Source: Bicyclus anynana
Taxonomy: Eukaryota > Arthropoda > Insecta > Lepidoptera > Nymphalidae
Assembly: GCF_947172395.1 (NCBI RefSeq)
Contig: NC_069095.1
Location: 11,531,321 to 11,595,320, forward strand
Length of the DNA: 64,000 nt
Direction of reading: 5' to 3'
The position numbers and the translations under genes were made by a program. Positions 52,475 to 63,150 of the stretch are shown in pieces. The number at the start of each line of letters is the position of its first letter. Within the stretch, counting starts at the first letter, position 1. The notes beneath the pieces are model-generated. The model saw nothing but the letters and a program-made list of their open reading frames with translations, had not been told where the DNA came from and ran no database searches.

Positions 52475-53023
52475 AAATTATAGTCTTTTGGTCATTGCAC
52501 CACGCACAAAAGGCTGGACCAATTTTGCTGAGGGTAGGGATAGGATAGAGGTAGGGAAGGGGTAGGATAGAGGTAGGGTAGGGGTAATTTAGGGAAAGTG
52601 TAGGGTAGGGTAGGGTACGGTACGGATAAGGTAGGGGTAGTGTAGGGTAGGGGCGAGGTAGAGGTAGGGGAAGGATATGGAACGTATAGGGTAGGGGAGG
52701 AGTAGGATAGGGGTAGGGTACGGGTAGGGTAGGGTTAGGGTAGGGATAAGGTAGGGGTAGGGAAGGGTTAGGGTTAGCGGTAGGGTCGGAGTAAGGTAGG
52801 GGTAGGGTAGGGGTAGATTAGGGGTAGGGTAGGATAGGGTATGGATAGGATACGGGTAGGGTTAGGGTAGGGTAAGGTGGGGGGAAGGAAGGGTAAGCAT
52901 TAGCGGTAGGGTAGGAGTAAGGTAGGGGTAGGGTAGGGTTGGGTAGGTTTACGAGCAGGGTAAGGTAGAGGTAGAGAAGTTTACATCAATTATTACGCGG
53001 ACGAAGTCGCGGGCGTCCGCTAG
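52475..53023 (+). mobile_element. Helitron F2 with internal minisatellite
   Basis: 'gcaccacgcacaaaaggctg', 'gaccaattttgctg', then the TAGGG-like array (52533-52975), 'aagtttacatcaattattac' and the end 'gcggacgaagtcgcgggcgt', 'ccgctag' with T following. The 5' end is not clear. A similar arrangement of 'ggaccaattttgctgaaa..' and repeats is known to me from lepidopteran Helitrons. Confidence 0.7.
52533..52975 (+). repeat. Degenerate TAGGG/TAGGGG minisatellite
   Basis: About 440 bp of G-rich units (agggtagggg, atagaggtaggg, gttagggt) with G3-G4 runs every few bases. The unit is irregular. It is not the insect telomere repeat (TTAGG). G-quadruplex formation on the plus strand is plausible. Confidence 0.92.
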
Positions 53024-53345
53024 TATATTATAAACGCGAAAGTTTGTATGGATGTTCGGATGTATTGTTTGTCACTCTTTAACGCCGCTACTACTGAAAC
53101 GATTTGGCTGAAATTTGGAATGATAATAGATTTTACTCTTGATTAACACATAGGCTACATTTTATCCCGAAAAAATCCCGAGATTTGCGAAAACTGATGA
53201 TTTTGATGATATGAATATTTTTTACTCTTTCACACCTTGACTACTGAACCGAATTAGCTGAAATTTGGTATTAAGATATATTATAGCCTGGATTAACACA
53301 TGGGCTACATTTTATCCCAGAAAAATCCATGGTTCCCGAGGGATT
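53024..53345 (+). mobile_element. Helitron F2, lacking both exact ends
   Basis: Begins 'tatattataaacgcgaaagt' immediately after the previous CTAG, contains two modules ('gaaacgatttggctgaaatt', 'gaaccgaattagctgaaatt') as in 12061-12428, and stops after 'ccatggttcccgagggat'. Arranged head-to-tail with the preceding Helitron. Confidence 0.85.
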
Positions 53346-53697
53346 AAACTCCAAATCACTTCTCCATGATAATATATTCTTCTTTATTTAAAGAAAAATT
53401 AAGCGTTAAAAACTATTTTTTTATATATTTAAGTTTAAGCTCAAAAATAAGGGAAGAAATTAAATTATAAAGGTAGGAAAACGTCGTAGTGGAGAAAATG
53501 CTTGTTTACACATCCCAAAAGTGTACTTCCAAGTGTAACGGGCCAAAGTACCACCGCCGACTGCAGAGAACACCTGCGTGCTGCAGTCTCTATGAATACT
53601 TTAGTATTGCTGAAAGTATACAGAAATATCTTTTTGATACAAAATTTTTAAACATTGGTGAAAATTAAAGATTTATACAGTAAATAATTTAGCTGAA
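53346..53697. other. No recognisable feature
   Basis: A small GC-rich spot (gccgactgcagagaacacct) at 53557 contains repeated ctgcag; not assigned. Confidence 0.4.
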
Positions 53698-53880
53698 TCT
53701 ATACTAATACTATAAAGCTAAAGAGTTTGTTTGTTTGTTTGAACGCGCTAATCTCAGGAACTACTGGTTCGATTTGAAATTTCTTTCAGAGTTAGATAGC
53801 CTATTTATCTAGGTATAAATTATCTCCGTACTCCTATGGGAACGGGAACCACGCGGGTGAAACCGCGCGGTATCAGCTAG
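53698..53880 (+). mobile_element. Complete Helitron F3
   Basis: TC start after A 53697 and CTAG end before T 53881. 'tatactaatactataaagct', (gttt)n, 'gaacgcgctaatctcaggaa', 'ctcctatgggaacgggaacc' and hairpin 'cgcgggtgaaaccgcg'. No coding. Confidence 0.94.
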
Positions 53881-54019
53881 TTTCATTATAAAATTTCAAA
53901 ATCTATTAAATATTTTATAGTAATTAGATGAAAAAATCATACATTTTTAGCTTCCTTACATTTAACGTGACAAATTAAAATAAATAAACTAAAATATACA
54001 AATATACAAATAACAATGA

Positions 54020-54267
54020 TATTTGTAATTTTGTTTGAACGCCCATACAAAATTAACGACCATTTTGATCAACGACGTCATTAATTCGTGCCATTTTGTA
54101 TGGGGCGTTTTTCAGGGATCCATGGTAGTGCCGCAGATGTGACTCTTTAAATCCCTATAGCTTCGAAAGTAATGATCGCAGATATCCTGTTACCTTTACA
54201 AAATTGCTTTACTATTAGCATACTCTTCATTTATATGGAATTAAAAAAACTGTTATCGTCCCTATTC
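54020..54267 (+). repeat. Dispersed repeat G, copy with hairpin
   Basis: About 250 bp colinear with 60617-60865. Contains an inverted pair acgcccatacaaaat (54039-54053) and attttgtatggggcgt (54093-54108), then 'ttcagggatccatggtagtg', 'tttaaatccctatagcttcg', 'ttgctttactattagcatac' and 'aactgttatcgtcccta'. No coding; class unknown. Confidence 0.85.
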
Positions 54268-54610
54268 TGTTTTTTTTGTTTTTTATTTATTCTTGTCTGT
54301 TTACGTGTTTTTATTCATGTAAGGCGATAAGATGCCGTTCTCAGTTTGAGCGTACATTCATTTTACAATTTTTATCACGAAAGTGATAAGTAGTATAAGT
54401 TTTAGTGTTGTACATTCAGTGTTCCGTATCTTTTGAGATTTCTCCGAGGCTTGCCTAATTTTGTTTACATTTTGATGAATTTTTTAATAAACTGTATTCA
54501 TGATAGTTGTGAATTATAATTTTACTGTTGGCTATTGTTATTTTCTACCCACAACCAAAAAAAAAAAATTGACATTTATTGCTTAGTTTAGTCCTTGTAC
54601 TCTATGGAAG
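54268..54610. other. No recognisable feature
   Basis: AT-rich, T-run rich; nothing supported. Confidence 0.4.
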
Positions 54611-55066
54611 TAATAGGCTAGTTGACACTTTTTTAAATGTACTTGTTCATTATCGTTCTACTAGGTTGAAAAAAAAATTATATTTTTTTAAGACTACATG
54701 AAAGTTTTTGTTTTTAATTATACGAGCTAAAACGAATGTCGGCCATGACGGTCTATATTTCAAGTGTTTCATGATGTCACTATAACAAATCCCTTGCAAG
54801 CGGAGCGTTTGACAAAAATATTAGTTAACAATTAAGTTTGACGTTTAGAACATTAAGTGCGTTAGTGACGTCACAAAATGGACGACAGCCTTTTTGACGT
54901 CTGGAAAATTTGAAAAAATTCGTGATATTTAGATTAAGTTTTCCAAGAAATCCTTAACTTTTATAATTGATATCTTAAAATTCCAGACCCTTAGGCATTA
55001 GATGTACTACACGAAATGAATATTGTTTAAATATATTAAATTTGATATGAGTCAACTACCCTATTA
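54611..55066. repeat. Complete TIR element L (MITE)
   Basis: Ends are inverted: taataggctagttgac (54611-54626) and gtcaactaccctatta (55051-55066), 15 of 16 matching. The 456-bp interior has no transposase motif. The left 190 bp recur at 16072-16263. Confidence 0.8.
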
Positions 55067-55726
55067 TTTTCAACCTCGCTCTGATATCTGTATAACTCTA
55101 TGAATAACCCTAATGATGTTGATCCATTAATCTGAAACTCGCAACTGAGACTAGGTTCCTGAAACTGCAGACTCGGTTAGAGCTTGCTTGGCTTGTCGTC
55201 ATAATGCTTGTTATAATAATATGTTGCGGTAAAGGTGCCTTCTCACTAGACTTCTTGATAGTAGGTAGTAGCCGAGCTAGAAGTCTCATCAGTAACTAGG
55301 CGTAACTTAACTAGTGTAAAAGGACAATGGTCTATTCCCAAACAAATTTTTGCTGACATTTTTTTAAGCGTCTATGAATGAAAAAAATATAAAATGATAG
55401 ATAATTATTTTCTTAACAATTTATTCTTAAGGTTTAGTATTATGTCAAGTCTGGAATTCAAGATATTTATGTTTGAAGTTTTAGAGGTTATGTTTGTGAA
55501 CAACGAATAGATACCTATTTTTTAAATTGAAGTCTTAATTAATACATGATTATGAAGCCGGGTATTTAGATTCGATCAAAGAACATAAAAAGTAGGTTTG
55601 ATCCCCATTTTTCTCTTAGACATTGATAATATGCATATACATACTTTATAAAAATGAACCTTCCTAATTAAATCCAAAAACCAACGCGGAATTTAAATAC
55701 ATTAATATTTTAAGGACATCAGGACA
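55067..55726. other. No recognisable feature
   Basis: Nothing supportable. Confidence 0.4.
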
Positions 55727-55776
55727 GGACATCGATACTCCCTATTAACTACTGTTAATTGGGAGTATCGACGTCC
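55727..55776. repeat. 23-bp inverted repeat hairpin
   Basis: ggacatcgatactcccta.. (55727-55749) pairs with ..gggagtatcgacgtcc (55754-55776) with two mismatches and a four-base loop. Confidence 0.75.
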
Positions 55777-56201
55777 ATAAACAGAAGCGGTCGTTAAAAA
55801 AGATGTAGGTACAGAAAAAAAAAATCAGTTGTTAACAGAAAAATACAACAAGATTTACAAGACGCATAGGTACGCAAACAACGAAAATACGACGCGACGT
55901 GACAACTGACAGTTCACAGTTGAATTGTTAATCCATGACTTGTCATAGGAACACGTAAAAGTATCGATACTTCATAGTATCTTAACGATAGATTAACGAT
56001 TATCGATCTCCTTTCGATACTGTTACTTTTGTAATCGATAATTTTCAGGAAATTACTTACTTTTACCTTTATTTAAAATCATCATGTCAAACATACTTAA
56101 ACAATAAATAACGTTTGTAAACACGTGTTCCCTTCCTTTGATTATTAAAATATACCATAATATAGCTTATTGTTGGTAACTATTGTTATTAACATGTTTG
56201 A
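55777..56201. other. Unassigned region upstream of LINE; no ORF1
   Basis: Contains several atcgat words (55969-56040). No zinc-knuckle or gag-like frame precedes the LINE, so its ORF1 is missing. Confidence 0.45.
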
Positions 56202-59112
56202 CTATTATTAGAGATATTAGTGAGGCCGACCGGCCCTTTTCAAAGTCAAAGGCGTAGGTCTCCGAAAATCTCGATTAATTATCAAAATGTAAGAGGTCTA
56301 CGTACTAAACTTGAGGATTTTTGTTCAGCGATTGTTAGTTCACCAATGGACGTTCATCTTATTAGTGAAACTTGGCTCACCGAGAGCATGTTGGACTCAG
56401 AAGTAATTCCTAGTGGATTTACCATGCTCCGGTGTGATAGGAGAGACAATCGGCGAGGTGGCGGGGTAGCTATAATAGCACGGTCAAAGTATACACTTCA
56501 ACCAATGAGTATGCCGTGGGATGATTCCTTGAACAGTGAGGTGGTTTGTGGCGGTCTTTATTGCGGAAAGACATTAATAAGTGTATTGATAGTTACTTAT
56601 ATACCTCCAAAATCTACTGATGGGAATTACTTAATGGTTTTTGAGTGTATAGAAAAAATTTGCTCCCATTATAGCGAGAAAAACATATTAATATGTGGTG
56701 ATTTTAATTTTAACTCTTCTTCCTTTAATGCTAAGTCTCAATTTGAATTTGTAATAACTTTTTGTAAACTTGAACAAGTTAATGACATATATAATGACAG
56801 CGGTCAACTTTTGGATCTTGTACTTATTGGTGGATCATTGAGCCAGGTGCTAGTGCAAAGGGCTGAGGAGTCACTACTTCCACCCGATGCATACCATCCT
56901 CCGCTTGAGATTAGTTTTGACTGCGCACCGGATTATAATCTTAATAATGGTTTTCCATCGAGCTTGAAAACGGAATGGAATTTTAAAAGAGCGAAATTTG
57001 AGTTACTCTATGAGCGCTTGGGTAATGTTGATTGGTCACCTTTGTATGACATTTTGGAGCCTCAAAGAGCAATTGAAATGTTTTATTTAATTCTTGAATC
57101 CTGTTTTGTTGATTGTGTACCTTTCAAACAGTGTCGCTATGGGGAATCGAGGTATATATATCCTGATTGGTATTCTTCCAACACTAAGCGAAACATAAAG
57201 TCAAAGGCACAATACCACAAGTTACTGAAAGCCACTAAAGATTTGTACTATCGGCGATTGTTTGCTGATTATCGATCTTTAGTCAAATCGAATATTAGGG
57301 AAGATTTTGAAATATATAGGTGTAACATGGAGCGGAACATAAAAAGTCAGCCAAATATGTTTTGGAACTATATGGCATCGAAACGTGCAAGGAGACGTAA
57401 CCATAAAATTATACATGAGGGAGAATTAGTGTCACAGGAACAGTGTGCAGAACTGTTTGCGAAATATTTTAAATCTGTATATGCGCAGACACCTCCACGC
57501 CTGTGCGTAGAAGAGGCAGTAAAGGCAAGTGGTGGGGGTAGTGAACGTATACACATAGATTTTATTAGTATTAGTGATGTAAGATTGGCGTTAAATAAAT
57601 TAAAGCCGAAATTTTCTGCTGGCCCGGATGCCATTCCGCCATATCTAGTAAGGGATTGTAGAAGTGCATTGTTGTTCCCATTGCATTACATTTTCGATGT
57701 CTGTTTTGGAAATTCTTTCTATCCAGACGTTTGGAAAACATCTAGAGTAGTGCCTGTTCCCAAAAAAAACCAACAGTGTCGAAGTCAATAACTTTAGACC
57801 TGTTGCAGTACTGTCAGTATTCGGAAAGTTATTTGAATCGATATTGGAGAGTCGAATTAGGAGGCAGTTTGAGTATCAACTTGCTGATGCACAACATGGG
57901 TTCCGTGCAGGTCGCTCAACTTGTACTAATTTATTGTCTTTCTGGACTTATGTGACTGGAGCAGTGGATGGTAGTTCGCAGGTTGATGCAACTTACTTTG
58001 ATTTCCAAAAAGCGTTTGATGCAGTTGATAATGACGTGCTTCTTAGTAAGTTTGCATCGGTTGGATTTACACCGTCATTACTTAAGTTCTTTTCCAGCTA
58101 CTTGAGAAATCGGAGACAGTACGTACAGTATGAGGGACATTGTTCGGAACCATATTTCACTCATTCTGGTGTGAGTCAAGGAAGTAACCTAGGCCCGTTG
58201 GAATTTTTAATTTTGATCAACGATCTGCCGAATGTTATAACCCGCGCTAGGTGTCTACTGTTTGCAGATGATTTAAAAGTCTTTCTTAAGGTGGAACGCG
58301 CTTCAGATGTTCAATTTCTCCAGGACGACATAGACAATGTGTTGCAATGGTGTAATCAAAATAAATTATATTTTAATATTGATAAATGCGCAGTAATTAC
58401 GTTTAGTCGAAAGGTAGCACCGATTGTTGGAAATTACAAGTTAGGTGACACAAATATTTTGCGTGTGACTGCTATTAGGGATCTAGGGACAAGTATGTCT
58501 GAAGACTTATCATTTCGCAGTCACATACAGGATATTTGTGGTAAAGCCTATAAAACTCTTGGGTTTGTACTCCGACAATCACAGCATTTTAACTCAATTG
58601 CTATAATAAAGACGCTGTATAATGCGTATGTGCGAAGTAAACTCGAATGTAATGCCATCATTTGGAGTCCGTTTGAGTACAAATACATAGATATGATAGA
58701 GAAGATTCAAAAAAAGTTCGTCCGTTGGCTTTATAGGAAACAATATGGGTACTCAGTGGGTTATCCTACTATTTATCCAAGCGTCTTTCTTCTGGGTATG
58801 ACAGGGTACAATAAACTTGAGATAAGACGTAAAGTAGCACTGCTACAGTACATAATAAATTTAATGAGAGGTGAAAAAAGTAACTCTGTTATATTAGGGT
58901 CAATAGATTTACATGTTCCCGACAAGTATGTAAGTTGCCGACGTCGCCAGTTGTTTGCGGTGCCGTGTGGCAGAACTAAAGTGAGCCAGCATGCGCCGCT
59001 GGCTCAAGCGCTGCGCCTGCTCAATGATCTCACTAGTAGAAATTTAGAATTAGACATTTTTCACACACCTGTTTATCAGCTTGTAAATAAAATTAAATTG
59101 TTACTAGAATAG
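56202..59112 (+). pseudogene. LINE ORF2: AP-endonuclease plus reverse transcriptase with one frameshift
   Basis: Part 1 (56202-57767): endonuclease motifs counted from 56220 are YQNVRG (21-26), SETWL with Glu50, RRGGGVAI (78-84), TYIPP, CGDFN with Asp161, LDLVL, and AYHPPL with His226 where many relatives have SDH. RT begins with KLKPKFSAGPDAIPPYLV and WKTSRVVPVPKK. Part 2 from 57769: NNFRPVAVLS, QHGFRAGRST, YFDFQKAFDAVD (motif A), GVSQGSNLGPL (motif B), LFADDLKVF (motif C, Asp-Asp), then the thumb and tail to 59112. The frames differ by one base at an A8 run (57762-57769). No other stop interrupts. The first ATG in frame (56346) lies within the endonuclease, so the N-terminus is missing. Confidence 0.88.
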
Positions 59113-59416
59113 ATTTTATGTTTAGGATATTTTTAATTTTGTTTTTTGACTAGTTAATTTTTATTTTTATTTTTTTTGTGTATTCTAATTCTTGATTATT
59201 GTTATTAATTTATTTGATTTGTTTATTTTAATTTATTTGACTTGGTTAATGTTAATTTATTCTTAATTTTTAATTTGAATTGAATTATTTTTAAATTATT
59301 TTGATTGTTTAATATTCATTTTGTAATTTTAGATTTATTGTTGTAATTATTATTTCTGTTTGCTCGAGAAACGAATTGGGAAACTGTAATGTTTCTCTGG
59401 GCATATTTCATGTGTA

Positions 59417-59451
<35 letters not shown>

Positions 59452-59452
59452 A
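56202..59452 (+). mobile_element. Jockey/CR1-like LINE, 5'-truncated, with (AAAT)n tail
   Basis: Contains endonuclease and RT coding (56202-59112), an AT-rich 3' UTR (59113-59415) with a stem gagaaac/gtttctc at 59366-59397, and a tail of aaat units at 59416-59452. The 5' limit is set by the in-frame stop before 56202; the true junction is not visible and I found no target-site duplication. The oligo-A-free microsatellite tail is usual for CR1-type elements. The clade is not certain. Confidence 0.85.
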
Positions 59453-59936
59453 TTATATTTTGTTTATTTTATTAGTTAAATGTAAAATACCGCCAAGTAA
59501 GAGCGAACTTTAGCAGTATTTTGTCATGATTAGAATTAAATGCATAGGTACATGGTCGTTTGAAAATCAAAACATTTATTAATATTTCAAAATAATTATA
59601 TTAATTCGTTATAAACATTAGTTTATATGGTTGTTCTACTGAAATTAAACTGATGTCATTGAATACGTGTAGTTCTATGACGATACTTATTCGATTCGAT
59701 ACTGGCTTTTCGATACCGTGCGCGTCCCTAGTTGTCCGATAGATGTAGTATTGGTATAAATAGTGTGGTTGCCATACTCAATTATTGTAATTGATGTGAT
59801 TATATTTTAGTTTATGGACATAATTAGACCTTGTGCACCTTTTCAAAAAATTAAATAAATTATTTTCTACAAACTGTAATAGTTTACATTAGTAGACGCT
59901 TATGAATTCTATCAACAAACACCAGACCATTGTCCT
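59453..59936. other. No recognisable feature
   Basis: AT-rich; 'gatactggcttttcgatacc' at 59699 echoes the 'cgatac' words upstream of the LINE, but no duplication could be set. Confidence 0.4.
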
Positions 59937-60232
59937 TTGCTACCGTTGGAGCATCGCGGAAAAGTTGCCTGTCTACCGGTTTTCTACAGGATTTATATCG
60001 GAGAGTGCGCCCAAGAACTTTTTGATCTCGCTCCTTCTGCACCATTTTGCCATAGAGCTGCCAGGCATCGTAAAGGTCTGCGTCCATACGTAGTAGATCT
60101 CCCTTGGACGCTACGAAGCGTTTCGATTCTTCGCTCCTGCAAAGTTATGGGATGCCCTTCCAGCTTCCGTTTTCCCTACTACCTACAACATGGGTATATT
60201 CAAGTCAAGATTAAATAGGCATCTTATAGACA
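59937..60232 (+). pseudogene. LINE polyprotein C-terminal remnant with frameshift
   Basis: First frame: LLPLEHRGKVACLPVFYRIY, IGECAQELFDLAPSAPFCHR, AARHRKGLRPYVVDLPWT. After a one-base shift near 60108: EAFRFFAPAKLWDALPASVF, PTTYNMGIFKSRLNRHLIDK, RVST. The pair 'LEHRRxVAxLxVFYR' and 'FPTTYNxGxFKxRxNRHL' is, from memory, the C-terminal tail of very common lepidopteran LINE polyproteins. No RT motif remains. It is not the 3' part of the element at 56202. Confidence 0.7.
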
Positions 60233-60311
60233 AGCGCGTTTCAACATAGGCTGCATCATTGGTTATTGTCAAGCAAGATTTCAGAAAAATAGTAATTATA
60301 ACTCTATGTAA

Positions 60312-60382
60312 TTGCCTCGTTAATAGCTAATCCAGTGCTTTTCCTATGTGACTTCAAATTTCGAGATTTGAGTTGGGTTTTG
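60312..60382 (+). mobile_element. SINE-C head remnant
   Basis: 'attgcctcgttaatagctaa', 'tccagtg' resembles the head of SINE-C at 18887. The B box is not recognisable (aatttcgagatttgagttgg). Confidence 0.4.
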
Positions 60383-60602
60383 ATAGCTTAAGTGGCGCAG
60401 TGGTATGCGCGGTGGATTTACAAGACCAAGAGGTCCTGGGTTCGATCCCCGGCTGGCCCGATTGAGATATGCTTAATTGGTCCAGGTCTGGCTAGTGGGA
60501 GGCTTTGGCCGTGGCTCTACCGGCAACGGCAGCCAAGCGATTTAGCGTTCCGGTTCGTGTAGAAACCGAAAGAGGTGTGGATTTTTATCCTCCTTTTAGC
60601 AA
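60383..60602 (+). mobile_element. SINE-B with intact head, 3'-truncated
   Basis: Plus-strand tRNA-like head: 'agtggcgcagtggtatgcgc' (A box), 'ggtggatttacaagacca', 'gtcctgggttcgatccccgg' (B box), then 'cttaattggtccaggtctgg', 'cgatttagcgttccggttcg' and 'gtgtggatttttatcctcc'. The distal half (cttagactgcatcatc..) is missing. Confidence 0.92.
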
Positions 60603-60616
60603 TAGATGATAAACAA

Positions 60617-60865
60617 AGATATTTGTAATTTTGTTTGAACGCCCATTTAAAATTAACATTCATTTTCATCAACGACGTCATTAATTCGTACCTTTTAGTA
60701 TGGGGCGTTTTTCAGGGATCCGTGGCAGTGCCGCAAATCTGACCCTTTAAATCCCTGTAGCTACGAAAGTAATGATCCCAGATACCCTGTTACTTTTACA
60801 AAATTGCTTTACTATTAGCATACTTCTAATTTATATATAATTTAAAAAACTGTCATCATCCCTAT
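60617..60865 (+). repeat. Dispersed repeat G, third copy
   Basis: Colinear with 54020-54267 ('gatatttgtaattttgtttg', 'tcaacgacgtcattaattcg', 'tatggggcgtttttcaggga', 'acaaaattgctttactatta'). The left arm of the hairpin is mutated (cgcccatttaaaatt). Confidence 0.85.
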
Positions 60866-61186
60866 GGCTTTGATCGCCTCAATTTCAACTCATACCTATA
60901 AAATCATTGATCCCGCCACAGTGGAAGAACAGCGTTACGTAGTAAACTTTGTATGATGTTCATAATCAATACCTATTCCGGTTAATACGCTGATAATAAA
61001 GCTCTTACCTCCTTAGAGCTTTCCTGTTTAAGAAAGCGCAATGGAGCTTCAGTTTCTACCTTGACGTTAACTTGAAAATGTACTAGCATACGTACCTAAT
61101 ACTGGCATATTGTTTAATACTATGTATGTAGTGTTTCTAAATGCTTAATTGTGGTCACCTCAAGAATGTTGCAATGGCATGTATTT
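60866..61186. other. No recognisable feature
   Basis: Nothing supportable. Confidence 0.4.
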
Positions 61187-61513
61187 TTTTTAACCGACCT
61201 CACAAAAAGGAGGAGGTTTTCTTGTATCTTTTTGTCCACACACTGATTGTAATCAATTATTTCGACCCAAAAAAATGTGTTATTATTAAAAGTATGCCAC
61301 AAATATGCTATTTCTAAATACATAACATTAAGAATATTGAAATGAAAAAGCCTTTTTTCATTCTTTTTTGTTTAGTTCTTTTACTGTGAAAATTGGTAAT
61401 TAAAAGCAAAATTTAGGAACTAAAATTACTGGTCGTTACTTTTTCTCATTCGTGTTTTTCAAAACATACATACAGCCGAACTTGAAACCTGCCTTTTTGG
61501 AAGACGGTTAAAA
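61187..61513. repeat. MITE with AACCGAC..GGAGGAGGTT ends
   Basis: 'taaccgacctcacaaaaagg' with 'aggaggtttt' at 61190-61219 and its inverse 'gaaacctgcctttttggaag' with 'acggttaaaa' at 61483-61512. Copies of one end are at 49395-49440 and 63800-63850. Common lepidopteran repeat from memory. Confidence 0.65.
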
Positions 61514-62848
61514 ATTGATTCCCATCCAACAACTAAACAATGTTGGTAGTTAATCCATATCCACCCAGCGTTGAACTTTAATGACAATGAGAGATATACA
61601 AGTAATTAAAACTCATGTGGTACGTCTACCTCTAGAGAGAGCCTTGCATAGTAATAACATTTTATTTAATATAAAATAAATATATATATATATTTATATA
61701 TATTTATTTTATAAAATGTAAGTAAAATGAATTCCTACTTTCATTCAACGCAAATAATATCGTACCTCATAATAATAATTATTGTAAGCACAAGGAAAGT
61801 TGTTTATTTTAATGAGGGGCTTAATGGCATACATACTTTAGAAGACCGAGCAAAGTTTTAGTATATTTTCATATATTTTATTATATACCATTAGTAAACA
61901 AAGAGACAGTTGCTATAAATGACACACTATGAAGAAAGGAAAAGTGTTAGCTATTTTTAAAAAATAAATTAGTTATTATCTGTGGTTCGGTTAGTGGTGG
62001 TCGTAATTTAATTAATTGTCTTGGTAAAGAAGATTAAACAAATGTATTGTATTCTTGTATTAATTATTATAATACCACTACTGTATGCAATGAATTAGAT
62101 ACATTTTGGTATACAGATAGACAGGACCGGCAAAGGAAGAGGAATAAACTTCTTGTATCGCAAAAATAAAGCTTAAACGGTTTGATAAATTAAAGTTGGG
62201 ATGACAGTTACTAACGAGATAAAAAGGCAAGTAATGATTTTAGTGTATGGAAAAATGCAATGCAAGAGTTATAAAAACTTACATAAAATAGTAGATAAAT
62301 CTAAGCTATACGTATCTAAGATCGTAATTCTAGATAGACTACGCAAACTGTTTATGCTTTTCGCTGAGAAAGACATAAACAGTTTTCGTCATCAAAACAG
62401 TTTATACCTGTCATTTTTTTTACTAATACATTTAAGAAAGTTATTTTAGAAATATATAATAAAAAAGCTTCGAGCTTAAAAAAAATTGTGAGTTGTTACA
62501 TTTTATTGATTCTAACACACTCTCCTGCCAACAATTACAATTTTACATGCTATATTTAAAATGTACCCAGCATAAAATTGTGACCAATTGTGTTTGCAAT
62601 GGATGTAGTTGTCTCTTGGACTATAAACACAAATTGGGAACATTCAAGGCCAAGCGTAATTAGTGGGGTCTCCAAAATGACTTTTATCGAACAAAAACAG
62701 CCCATATTTTCCCAAAATAAAACTGTTACATAATATACTACGATATATACGTCCCTTCATTAAAATTCGAACTGTTCATTATTAAATTTTTCTCTCAATG
62801 AATAATTCACACTTATTATTTCTTCACTTCACTTATTATTCATTAAAA
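61514..62848. other. No gene; (TA)n-rich palindrome at 61672-61715
   Basis: 'aataaatatatatatatatt' and 'tatatatatttattttata' form an AT palindrome. Open stretch 62201-62449 (about 80 codons, K/L rich) has no recognised motif. Confidence 0.4.
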
Positions 62849-63150
62849 GGTCAAAGTCACTCAGCGGGTGATAGAGCGAGCTATGCTTGGGGTTTCTCTG
62901 CGTGATCCAATCAGAAATGAGGAGATTTGCAGAAGAAATCCGCAAAGTCACTGATATAGCTCACCGAGTCGCGAAGCTAAAGTGGCAATGGGCATTGGAC
63001 AGGCCACATAGTTCGAAGAGCCGATGGACGTTGGGGTCCCAAGGTGCTAGAATGACGACCCCTCACCGGAAAGCGCAATGTTGATCGACCCCCCACAATG
63101 TGGACCGAGGACATCGAACGGGTTGCAGGGAGCCGCTGGATGCTCGCAAT
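62849..63150 (+). mobile_element. RTE-type LINE fragment, 3' end lost
   Basis: Starts with 'gtcaaagtcactcagcgggt' and follows the RTE coding tail (ERAMLGVSLRDPIRNEEICR.., VTDIAHRVAKLKWQWA) with small insertions and shifts. It ends at 'gcagggagccgctggatgct'. The final coding part and TGA tail are absent. Confidence 0.88.

Noticed and set aside
52533..52975. TAGGG array as a telomere or interstitial telomere
   Set aside because: Insect telomeres are TTAGG; units here are irregular and lie inside Helitron sequence with a CTAG end.
57762..57769. Programmed ribosomal frameshift signal
   Set aside because: The shift needed skips one base, there is no obvious downstream pseudoknot, and single-base change in A8 is simpler.
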